A program made the position numbers and the translations under genes. From an uncultured Lachnospira sp. (GTDB lineage: Bacteria > Bacillota > Clostridia > Lachnospirales > Lachnospiraceae), in NCBI GenBank assembly GCA_947306285.1, contig CAMZGB010000038.1, positions 1 through 8,516 of the forward strand: a stretch of 8,516 nt of DNA, given 5' to 3'. The notes under the pieces are model-generated. The model was not told the origin of the DNA and made no database searches. It saw only the letters and a program-made list of their open reading frames with translations. This document shows, in pieces, positions 1-5,665 of the stretch. Positions within the stretch are counted from its first letter, which is position 1, and each line of letters opens with the position of its first letter.

Positions 1-362
1 ACATATTGAATCGAGCAAAGTGTTATGATTTCGACGAACTAGTTTTATCTCCACACAAGAGAGTGGATTTAGTTCGTGAATTTCTTTGTGAAAATTGTTA
101 TAAAATAATAGACGAGAAGATGGTAGAAGATGCAGGCAAATATTATCCTGTCATCAAGGCCGAGAAGGGCGAGATTTATTACTCAGAAGTAGAGCTGGAA
201 TTTGGACCAATTCTTTTAAGCAACAAAGATAAAACTTTGAAAGAGTATTTAGATATTGAATTAAACAAGTTTAGTAGAATTATTACTTCTTTGGATCGTG
301 AAGACAAAGAAGTAGAACGAAAGTATAGACTAATAAAAGAAGGATTAGATTATTATGTTTAA
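1..362 (+). CDS. trmK: tRNA (adenine(22)-N1)-methyltransferase, C-terminal part (5' end outside window)
   Basis: This is the last ~120 residues of a protein whose start lies left of the window. The frame is open from base 3, so the TTG at base 6 is an internal Leu codon and not a start. TrmK enzymes methylate N1 of A22 in the tRNA D-arm using S-adenosylmethionine. The SAM-binding Rossmann core is missing here. What is visible is the family's C-terminal end: 'LVLSPHKRVDLVREFL', then 'YKIIDEKMVEDAGKYYPV', matching the family pattern of a hydrophobic strand, a short helix, and an IDE...EDGK-Y strand. A charged helical tail follows ('EYLDIELNKFSRIITSLD', then a Lys/Glu-rich helix), as in the coiled-coil tail of Bacillus YqfN. 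The stop overlaps the next start by 8 bases, so the two genes are translated from one mRNA. The identification rests on remembered family resemblance of the tail only. Another class I methyltransferase is possible. Confidence 0.72.
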   Translation, partial: ILNRAKCYDFDELVLSPHKRVDLVREFLCENCYKIIDEKMVEDAGKYYPVIKAEKGEIYYSEVELEFGPILLSNKDKTLKEYLDIELNKFSRIITSLDREDKEVERKYRLIKEGLDYYV

Positions 363-2013
363 TGTAAAACTACAAGATCAAACAATACAAGTGGATGAGC
401 ATGCATCTATTGTTGATATTGCGAAAGAATATGCAAATGATTATGAGAACGACATTATTCTTGCAATGTATAATGGAAAGTTGGCTGAGCTCACAAAATC
501 CGTACAAGAAGATTGCACTTTAGATTTCATAACAACCGCTAATCAGATTGGTAGTGATTGCTACAGAAGAAGCGTTGTTTTTATGATGCTTAAGGCTATA
601 TATAAAATTGCAGGTGGAAAGAACATTGAAAAAGTATCAGTGAACTACTCTTTGTCAAAAGGTCTATACTGCGAGATTCATGGTGATGTGGATGTGACCG
701 ATGAACTGCTGTCAAAAGTAAAAGCTGAGATGAAGAGTCTTGTTGAACGAGACATTCTTATTGTGAAAAATACATTCCCTGTAACTGAAGCCATTAAACA
801 CTTTGATAATTATGGGATGAAAGATAAGGTAAACCTTTTTAAGTATCGTAGATCTTCAAGAGTAAACATTTATAACATAGGTGGATTTGAAGATTATTTC
901 TATGGATATATGGCATATTCAACAGGCATTCTAAAATATTTTGATTTGTTTAAATATAAAGATGGATTTGTTTTACAGACGCCTACGCCAAAGAATCCAA
1001 CAGAGATTCCAGAGTTTAAAGAAGAGGACAAACACTTTGAAGCGCTAAAAGATTCAACTGAGTGGGCTGAGAAGATGGGTGTTCCGACTATTGGACACGT
1101 TAATAATAAAATTTGTGACAGAAGTGTAAGCGATCTTATTATGGTGCAAGAAGCATATCAAGAAAAGAAGATTGCTGATATTGCTGAAGATATTGCAAGT
1201 CGAGATGGTGTTAAGTTTGTTTTGATTGCTGGACCATCTTCGTCGGGCAAAACTTCATTCGCACACAGACTTTCAATTCAACTTGTTGGACAAGGTTTGA
1301 AACCTCATCCTATTTCAGTTGATAACTATTTTGTGGATAGAAAAGATAATCCTGTGGACGAAGAAGGAAAACTTGATTACGAAGTTTTAGAGGCTCTTGA
1401 TTTAGAACATTTTAATAATGATATGGAAGCGCTTCTAAATGGAGAAGAAGTAGAACTTCCTGAATATGATTTTGACTCAGGCGTTCAAGAGATGAGTGGA
1501 AAAACTCTGAAGTTAGATGAGAATGATATTCTTGTCATCGAGGGAATTCATTGCTTGAATGATGAGATGACATACAAGTTGGATGCGGATAAAAAGTACA
1601 AGATCTATATTAGTGCTTTGACACCGCTTCGTATTGATGAGCACAACAGAATATCTGCTTCTGACTGGAGATTGTTAAGAAGACTAGTTAGAGATTTAAG
1701 GACTCGTGGAAAATCTGCACAGACTACAATTGAAATGTGGAAGAGAGTTCGCAGAGGAGAAGAGAAATACATCTTCCCTTATGAGGACACTGCAGATGCC
1801 ATCTTTAATTCGGCTATGGTATTTGAACCATCTGTTCTTAAAGTTTATACAGAACCAGCGTTGTTTAGTGTTCCAGAGGACTCACCGGAATACTTGGAAG
1901 CAAATAGATTATTAAAATTCTTGGATTATGTATTACCGCTACCGGAGGATGACATTCCAAAGAATTCAATAATGAGAGAGTTTGTGGGCGGAAGCTCAAT
2001 AGTTAAAGAATAA
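355..2013 (+). CDS. TGS-domain nucleoside (uridine-type) kinase, P-loop / phosphoribulokinase-uridine kinase family
   Basis: Probably a cytoplasmic kinase that phosphorylates a nucleoside such as uridine with ATP or GTP (pyrimidine salvage). The exact substrate is not shown by the sequence. Residues 1-60 look like a TGS domain, with strand 'MFNVKLQDQTIQVD' then a helix. Residues ~60-170 resemble the second additional (editing-type) domain of threonyl-tRNA synthetase: 'CYRRSVVFMMLKAIYKI', then 'SLSKGLYCEI' in place of the ENGFYYD strand, then 'TEAIKHFDNYGMKDK'. The kinase domain follows: Walker A 'GPSSSGKT' at 293-300, 'SVDNYF' at 321-326 with Asp323 in the uridine kinase Asp position, 'VIEGIHCLN' around 394-402, and an arginine-rich lid 'DWRLLRRLVRDLRTRG' at 437-452. 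At 552 residues it is far longer than classical Udk (~210) but typical of this clostridial fused type. The start has a modest AAGGA at 340-344, and translation is probably coupled to trmK by the 8-base overlap. Confidence 0.85.
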   Translation: MFNVKLQDQTIQVDEHASIVDIAKEYANDYENDIILAMYNGKLAELTKSVQEDCTLDFITTANQIGSDCYRRSVVFMMLKAIYKIAGGKNIEKVSVNYSLSKGLYCEIHGDVDVTDELLSKVKAEMKSLVERDILIVKNTFPVTEAIKHFDNYGMKDKVNLFKYRRSSRVNIYNIGGFEDYFYGYMAYSTGILKYFDLFKYKDGFVLQTPTPKNPTEIPEFKEEDKHFEALKDSTEWAEKMGVPTIGHVNNKICDRSVSDLIMVQEAYQEKKIADIAEDIASRDGVKFVLIAGPSSSGKTSFAHRLSIQLVGQGLKPHPISVDNYFVDRKDNPVDEEGKLDYEVLEALDLEHFNNDMEALLNGEEVELPEYDFDSGVQEMSGKTLKLDENDILVIEGIHCLNDEMTYKLDADKKYKIYISALTPLRIDEHNRISASDWRLLRRLVRDLRTRGKSAQTTIEMWKRVRRGEEKYIFPYEDTADAIFNSAMVFEPSVLKVYTEPALFSVPEDSPEYLEANRLLKFLDYVLPLPEDDIPKNSIMREFVGGSSIVKE

Positions 2014-2014
2014 C

Positions 2015-2043
2015 TTGAAAATAATAAAACGATATGGTAATTT
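2015..2043 (+). promoter_or_regulatory. Probable sigma-A promoter of rnpB
   Basis: TTGAAA (2015-2020, 5 of 6 to the -35 consensus) is followed by a 17-base spacer and TAATTT (2038-2043). The weak -10 has a TG at 2035-2036, one base before the hexamer, which fits the extended -10 form. The predicted start near 2050 falls at the first base of the RNase P RNA P1 stem, which is the main support. It begins immediately after the stop of the upstream kinase gene, so some read-through is also possible. Confidence 0.5.
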
Positions 2044-2051
2044 ATTTACTC

Positions 2052-2376
2052 GAGTAAAGTGGGTGGTCGCGTGTGTTTCACACGAGGAAAGTCCGGGCTT
2101 CATAGGGCAGGATGCCAGCTAACGGCTGGTAGAGGTGACTCTCAGGAAAGTGCAACAGAAAGTATACCGCCACTTTGTGGTAAGGGTGAAATGGCAGGGT
2201 AAGAGCCTACCGCGCTGGTGGTAACATCAGTGGCAGTGTAAACCCCATCCGAAGCAAGACCGAGCAGGAATCATATAGTTGCCCGCTAGATTCCGGGTAG
2301 GTTGCTTGAGCGTATAGGTGACTATGCGCCTAGATAGATGATCATCCTAGACAGAACCCGGCTTACAGCTTTACTC
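2052..2376 (+). ncRNA. rnpB: RNase P RNA, bacterial class A
   Basis: This is the catalytic RNA of ribonuclease P, which removes the 5' leader of precursor tRNAs. The ends form an 8-bp P1 stem, GAGTAAAG (2052-2059) with CTTTACTC (2369-2376). The P3 hairpin lies at about 2069-2084 (CGTGTG/CACACG). The conserved core GAGGAAAGTCCGGGCT (2084-2099) provides the 5' strand of P4, and its partner ACAGAACCCGGCTTA (2351-2365) the 3' strand. The sequence around 2211-2245 (CCGCGCTGGTGGTAAC, TGGCAGTGTAAACCCC) matches the P13/P14 region of E. coli-type RNA, and GGGTAGGTTGCTTGAG (2295-2310) follows P15. This makes it A-type, as in most Clostridia. Its ~325-base length is on the short side of the class. A terminator begins five bases after P1. 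The L15 tRNA-binding loop is discussed under findings. Confidence 0.97.
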
Positions 2377-2380
2377 ATAT

Positions 2381-2410
2381 AAAAAAGAATCTCTTTCGAG
2401 ATTCTTTTTT
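2381..2410. terminator. Bidirectional intrinsic terminator between rnpB and punA
   Basis: A perfect 13-bp stem, AAAAAAGAATCTC (2381-2393) with its complement (2398-2410), has a TTTC loop. Six T's end the right arm and six A's open the left arm, so it has a terminator T-tract on both strands. It ends rnpB transcription on the + strand. On the - strand it starts two bases beyond the punA stop codon. Confidence 0.92.
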
Positions 2411-2411
2411 A

Positions 2412-3242
2412 TTATTTGAAATTATTCTTTTCAATAAACTTAATCAGTATTTCATTCACTTTTCCGGCAATTCCATTAACAGCACTTATGACTTCTGCAT
2501 CATCTAATGGTCCGTCGTTTATATCTGCAGCTTTGTTTGCTATACAACTTAAGCCGACTATTTTGAATCCACAGTGGCGAGCTGCAATTGCCTCTACAGC
2601 TGTACTCATTCCGACTGCATCAGCTCCCCATGTTCTGTAAGCTTTGACTTCGGCTGGGGATTCATAGTTTGGACCAGAATCTTGAATGTAAACACCTTTC
2701 TTCATCTCATAACCTAAGTCATTAGCTGTTTGAACCAAATTCTCAGTTAAATCCCTGTCATAAATATATGTCATATCTGGAAATCTCAAACCAAGTTCCT
2801 CTATATCTTCACCGACAAGAGGAGAAGGAACCAAACTTGCAATCTGATCTGTGATAGCCATCATAGTACCCATATCAAAATCAAGATTAATTCCACCGGC
2901 AGCATTAGTAATAATCAATGTCTTTGCACCGAGCATTCTAGCTACACGAACTGGAGTGACAACTTCATTCATAGAATACCCCTCGTAATGGTGGAGACGT
3001 CCTTCCAAAACAACAATGTTTGTATCTCTAATATTTCCAAACACATAACGTCCCCTATGTGCTGCGTTTGTACATATTGGATGTCCTGGAATCTTTCTGT
3101 AGCCTCGTTCAACTTGGTTATCTAAGCAATCGACAAATGCATCCAAACCAGATCCTAATATGATAGCAACATCAGGTTTCATATCTGTTTTTTCTCTAAT
3201 GGATTCAATGTATCCCTCTAGTTTTTTATATTCGTGACTCAT
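2412..3242 (-). CDS. punA: Purine nucleoside phosphorylase (trimeric PNP/MTAP family)
   Basis: Reversibly splits purine nucleosides with phosphate to the base and (deoxy)ribose-1-phosphate, in cytoplasmic purine salvage. Family motifs in the 276-residue protein: phosphate loop 'LGSG' (29-32, Ser31), 'GRLHHYEGY' (81-89, Arg82 and His84 aligning with human PNP Arg84/His86), 'TNAAGG' (112-117), 'GPNYES' (190-195, Glu194 aligning with Glu201), 'GMST' (211-214), and 'ANKAAD' (235-240, Asn236 aligning with human Asn243). That Asn, rather than Asp, together with Glu194 points to 6-oxopurines (inosine, guanosine) and not methylthioadenosine. I chose the Met at 3242 because GTGAGGT (complement of 3250-3256) lies seven bases upstream and the protein then opens 'MSHEYKKLEGYIESI', as relatives do. 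An in-frame ATG at 3275 would add 11 residues but has no ribosome site. The gene stands alone and is convergent with rnpB. Confidence 0.95.
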   Translation of the reverse strand: MSHEYKKLEGYIESIREKTDMKPDVAIILGSGLDAFVDCLDNQVERGYRKIPGHPICTNAAHRGRYVFGNIRDTNIVVLEGRLHHYEGYSMNEVVTPVRVARMLGAKTLIITNAAGGINLDFDMGTMMAITDQIASLVPSPLVGEDIEELGLRFPDMTYIYDRDLTENLVQTANDLGYEMKKGVYIQDSGPNYESPAEVKAYRTWGADAVGMSTAVEAIAARHCGFKIVGLSCIANKAADINDGPLDDAEVISAVNGIAGKVNEILIKFIEKNNFK

Positions 3243-3249
3243 AATCTGT

Positions 3250-3256
3250 ACCTCAC
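3250..3256 (-). promoter_or_regulatory. Shine-Dalgarno deciding the punA start
   Basis: On the minus strand this reads GTGAGGT and sits seven bases before the ATG at 3242-3240. The alternative upstream ATG (3275-3273) is preceded only by A/T-rich sequence with no purine-rich site. Confidence 0.75.
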
Positions 3257-3325
3257 TTATAAAATATTCTATCATAAAATTGATAATTGTTTTATAAATT
3301 TATACTTTAATACTGAAATAAATAG

Positions 3326-3331
3326 TATAAT
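3326..3331 (+). promoter_or_regulatory. Likely -10 element for the GH16 gene, in the divergent punA/GH16 spacer
   Basis: A perfect TATAAT lies 37 bases before the GH16 start and is followed by a strong AGGAGG site (3358-3363, five bases before ATG). At 16-18 bases upstream there is no good -35 (TACTTT at 3303-3308). The region 3260-3325 is almost pure A/T and could act as an UP element. TTGATA (3280-3285) with TATACT (3301-3306) is a second candidate, but the spacing is only 15. For punA on the other strand I found only weak matches (TAGAAT around 3261-3270) and do not call a promoter. Confidence 0.45.
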
Positions 3332-3368
3332 TGCAATAGGAACACTTAGTTACACCTAGGAGGAACTT

Positions 3369-4598
3369 ATGAAAAAAGTATTAGCTTTAATTATTTGTTT
3401 GAGTTTATGCTTCGGCATTCAGATGAATACACGTGTTGCCGGATACTATGGCTCAGGTAATCCTGAAAACTTAATAGATAAGAATAGTGGAATTGTTAGG
3501 AAACTTTATTGGAGTGATGAATTTAATGGAGATTCTTTGAATACGAATAATTGGAATATTGATGTTGGCGATATTGAGCCTCAATGGGGAAGTAGAAAAT
3601 ATTCAACTGCAAGAATGGAGAATGTAAACGTTCAAAATGGATTGCTGGATATTACTTCTCAAATATCATTTAGTAATGAGGGACCTGTTGTCATAGACTC
3701 GGGTTATACTGGTAGTATTAATACGAAAAATAAAGTCTATTTTAAATATGGAGAAATAGAAATTAGGGCTAAAATGGCTCCTGGAAAAGGCGTATCTTCC
3801 TTATCATATTTTTTAGGTAAAGAAAAAATTTGGCCTACTTGTGGAGAGGTTGATTTGTTTGAGTATTCAAACCACAGTGATTTATTAACCCAGGCAATTC
3901 ACACAAGAAAGTATAATGAATTAAACAGTAGTTCGCCTATAATATGGGCGCAAATGATAGACAAGAGTAAGTTTCATATTTTTAAAATGAGATGGTATGA
4001 TAAAAGAATTGAATTATATATAGATAATAAACTATCAGCCACATATGATCCTGCCAATTATTCAACTAATACAAATCCTACTGAAGATATAGCTGTTTGG
4101 CCATTTAACCAACCGATGATGTTAATGTTCCGCGGTTCTTTGGATCCGCATTTGGGAGGAGAAAGGGATCCAGAGGGTTGGACTTTTGTTAAAGAAAATG
4201 AAGACTCAAAGGATTATGAAACACATACATATGTAGATTATGTTAAAGCATATGAAATTAGAGTAGACCAAACAATAGCAAATCAGCTCAAATCTAAACC
4301 AACTTTATATATGGCGTATAAAAATAAGAAATCAAAAAAACTTACAATTGAACTATTCCCAGGTGATTGGGTTAATGGTTATGAGTTTAGAATATATAAG
4401 AATAAAAAGAATGCTAAAAAGAATAAAAAAACTCTAGTCAAAAAGATATTTAAAGGTTCGCCTACTACGGTTAAATTAAAGAATAAAAAACTGAAAAACA
4501 AAAAAACTTTATACGTAAGAGTGAGATCATATAAGTATTGTTATGACGTGAAGTATTATAGTAAGTGGAGTAAGTCGCTTAAGGTAAAAATAAAATAA
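3369..4598 (+). CDS. Secreted glycoside hydrolase family 16 protein with lysine-rich C-terminal beta-sandwich-like domain
   Basis: Probably an extracellular endo-beta-glucanase of the laminarinase/lichenase clan. The substrate is inferred only. Residues 1-25 form a signal peptide (KK, hydrophobic 'VLALIICLSLCFG', likely cut near VAG at 23-25). The GH16 domain spans about 45-298: opening 'LYWSDEFNGDSLNTNNWNI', 'MENVNVQNGLLDI', 'YGEIEIRAKM', the active site 'GEVDLFEY' with Glu160 nucleophile, Asp162 and Glu165 acid/base, and the closing 'YVDYVKAYE'. The ExDxxE spacing is the beta-bulge type of laminarinases and agarases, not the ExDxE lichenase type. The usual laminarinase 'WGNNELQYYT' stretch is changed to 'WGSRKYST' (73-80). 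Residues 301-409 contain 31 lysines and only four acidic residues, and resemble the FN3-like C-terminal repeats of Lachnospiraceae surface proteins ('LYVRVRSYKY', 'YYSKWSKSLKVKIK'). No sortase motif or CBM was seen. The gene is a stand-alone unit with its own terminator and is more A-rich than its neighbours. Confidence 0.9.
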   Translation: MKKVLALIICLSLCFGIQMNTRVAGYYGSGNPENLIDKNSGIVRKLYWSDEFNGDSLNTNNWNIDVGDIEPQWGSRKYSTARMENVNVQNGLLDITSQISFSNEGPVVIDSGYTGSINTKNKVYFKYGEIEIRAKMAPGKGVSSLSYFLGKEKIWPTCGEVDLFEYSNHSDLLTQAIHTRKYNELNSSSPIIWAQMIDKSKFHIFKMRWYDKRIELYIDNKLSATYDPANYSTNTNPTEDIAVWPFNQPMMLMFRGSLDPHLGGERDPEGWTFVKENEDSKDYETHTYVDYVKAYEIRVDQTIANQLKSKPTLYMAYKNKKSKKLTIELFPGDWVNGYEFRIYKNKKNAKKNKKTLVKKIFKGSPTTVKLKNKKLKNKKTLYVRVRSYKYCYDVKYYSKWSKSLKVKIK

Positions 4599-4606
4599 TA
4601 ATTATC

Positions 4607-4638
4607 ATCACCACCAATTCATTTGGTGGTGATTTTTT
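4607..4638 (+). terminator. Intrinsic terminator of the GH16 gene
   Basis: An 11-bp perfect stem, ATCACCACCAA (4607-4617) with TTGGTGGTGAT (4623-4633), has a five-base loop and a run of six T's (4633-4638). It lies nine bases after the GH16 stop. The T-run abuts the pyrB promoter region. Confidence 0.93.
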
Positions 4639-4650
4639 GACAAAAACTGC

Positions 4651-4679
4651 TTGAATTATTGCTCTCTATAATGTATCAT
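4651..4679 (+). promoter_or_regulatory. Probable sigma-A promoter of the pyrB operon
   Basis: TTGAAT (4651-4656), a 17-base spacer and TATCAT (4674-4679, 5 of 6) give a predicted start near 4686. A perfect TATAAT at 4667-4672 is an alternative -10, with a start near 4679 but a poor -35 (AAACTG). Either choice places the hairpins at 4689-4742 inside the transcript leader. Which -10 is used cannot be settled from the sequence. Confidence 0.5.
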
Positions 4680-4688
4680 TTGAATAAC

Positions 4689-4745
4689 AAAAATTTGCGA
4701 CCCAAATTTTTTTTGCCCATTTTTAGGCAAATTGAAAAATGGAGG
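4689..4745 (+). promoter_or_regulatory. pyrB leader with competing hairpins and the pyrB Shine-Dalgarno
   Basis: Three stems can form. Hairpin 1: AAAAATTTG (4689-4697) with CAAATTTTT (4703-4711), loop CGACC, running into eight T's (4707-4714), so it looks like a weak terminator. Hairpin 2: TTTGCC (4712-4717) with GGCAAA (4726-4731). Hairpin 3: CCATTTTT (4717-4724) with AAAAATGG (4735-4742), which covers the first two G's of the GGAGG ribosome site at 4741-4745. Hairpins 2 and 3 exclude each other. I did not recognise a PyrR-binding consensus. A role in pyrimidine-dependent attenuation or ribosome-site masking is inference. Confidence 0.45.
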
Positions 4746-4750
4746 TAACA

Positions 4751-5665
4751 ATGAGACATTTACTTAGTCCTTTGGATATGTCAGTAGAAGAGTTAGATGG
4801 TTTGTTTGACCTTGCTAATGACATAGAGAAAAATCCAGACAAGTATGCAGATGCATGTCGAAACAAAAAGATTGCAACACTTTTTTATGAGCCAAGTACG
4901 AGAACTCGTTTGAGTTTTGAGGCAGCTATGATTAACCTTGGTGGACAAGTTTTAGGTTTCTCAGAAGCGGCATCAAGTTCAGCGGCGAAGGGAGAGAGTG
5001 TAGCGGATACAATCAAGATTGTTTCTTGTTATGCAGACATTTGTGCGATGCGCCATCCTAAAGAAGGCTCAGCACTAGTTGCTGCAAACAACGCAAGCAT
5101 TCCTGTTATAAACGCAGGAGACGGTGGACATCAGCATCCAACACAAACTCTTACAGACTTACTTACAATTAGAAGTCTTAAGGGAAAACTTGGTGGATTT
5201 ACAATCGGTCTTTGTGGAGACTTGAAGTTTGGACGTACAGTTCACTCACTAATCAATGCTTTGCTTAGATACGATGACGTAAAGTTTGTTTTGATTTCGC
5301 CTGAAGAGTTAAAGGTGCCTGATTATATTCGCGAGGCTATAAAAGAAGCAGGATGCGAATTTGAAGAGGTAACTAACCTAGAAAAAGCGATGGGCGATTT
5401 GGACATCCTTTATATGACAAGAGTTCAACGCGAAAGATTCTTCAACGAAGAAGACTATATAAGATTAAAAGACAGTTTCATTTTAACTAAGGAGAAGATG
5501 AAAGATGCCAGAGAAGATATGCTAGTTCTTCATCCTTTGCCAAGAGTAAATGAGATTTCAGTAAAAGTAGATAAAGATCCAAGAGCAGTTTACTTCAAGC
5601 AGGCACAGTATGGTGTGTATGTGAGAATGGCTCTAATCCTTAAACTTATGGAGGTGGAAGTATGA
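4751..5665 (+). CDS. pyrB: Aspartate carbamoyltransferase catalytic chain
   Basis: Joins carbamoyl phosphate and aspartate to carbamoyl-aspartate, the committed step of pyrimidine synthesis, as trimers held by PyrI dimers. The 304-residue length is normal. Motifs: carbamoyl phosphate loop 'STRTR' (49-53), 'SSAAKGES' (76-83) with Lys80 matching E. coli Lys84, 'MRHP' (100-103), 'GDGGHQHPTQTLTDL' (123-137), 'GRTVHSL' (161-167), aspartate-binding 'TRVQRER' (223-229, Arg224 and Gln226 matching E. coli Arg229/Gln231), and 'HPLPR' (261-265). All catalytic residues appear present. An in-frame ATG at 4739 is rejected as the start because GGAGG (4741-4745) lies inside that extension and five bases before the ATG at 4751, where the family sequence 'MRHLLSPLDMSVEEL' begins. 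The last four bases overlap pyrI. Expression is likely controlled through the leader described at 4689-4745. Confidence 0.98.
   Translation: MRHLLSPLDMSVEELDGLFDLANDIEKNPDKYADACRNKKIATLFYEPSTRTRLSFEAAMINLGGQVLGFSEAASSSAAKGESVADTIKIVSCYADICAMRHPKEGSALVAANNASIPVINAGDGGHQHPTQTLTDLLTIRSLKGKLGGFTIGLCGDLKFGRTVHSLINALLRYDDVKFVLISPEELKVPDYIREAIKEAGCEFEEVTNLEKAMGDLDILYMTRVQRERFFNEEDYIRLKDSFILTKEKMKDAREDMLVLHPLPRVNEISVKVDKDPRAVYFKQAQYGVYVRMALILKLMEVEV

Noticed and set aside
6..8. TTG at base 6 as a true start for the first gene
   Set aside because: The frame is open to the window edge, and the visible part matches only the C-terminal end of a methyltransferase, so the gene starts outside.
1706..1915. 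69-codon + strand frame inside the nucleoside kinase gene
   Set aside because: It is an out-of-frame shadow of the kinase C-terminal domain, without a ribosome site.
2416..2640. 74-codon + strand frame opposite punA
   Set aside because: It is antisense to conserved PNP coding sequence and has no initiation signals.
3243..3275. ATG at 3275 (minus strand) as the punA start
   Set aside because: No ribosome binding site precedes it, and the extension MIEYFISEVQI does not look like the family N-terminus. GTGAGGT before the ATG at 3242 is well placed.
3399..3413. Lipoprotein lipobox at 'LSLC' (residues 11-14) of the GH16 signal peptide
   Set aside because: The residue before Cys is Leu, not Gly/Ala/Ser, and a conventional cleavage region (VAG at 23-25) follows. 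It is treated as an ordinary secretion signal.
4637..4672. Perfect TTGACA (4637-4642) and perfect TATAAT (4667-4672) upstream of pyrB as one promoter
   Set aside because: The spacer is 24 bases, too long for sigma-A even with MerR-type activators (about 19-20). The TTGACA overlaps the T-run of the GH16 terminator and is probably chance.
4739..4750. ATG at 4739 as the pyrB start (four extra residues MEVT)
   Set aside because: The GGAGG ribosome site lies within these codons and fits the ATG at 4751. Nothing resembling a ribosome site precedes 4739.
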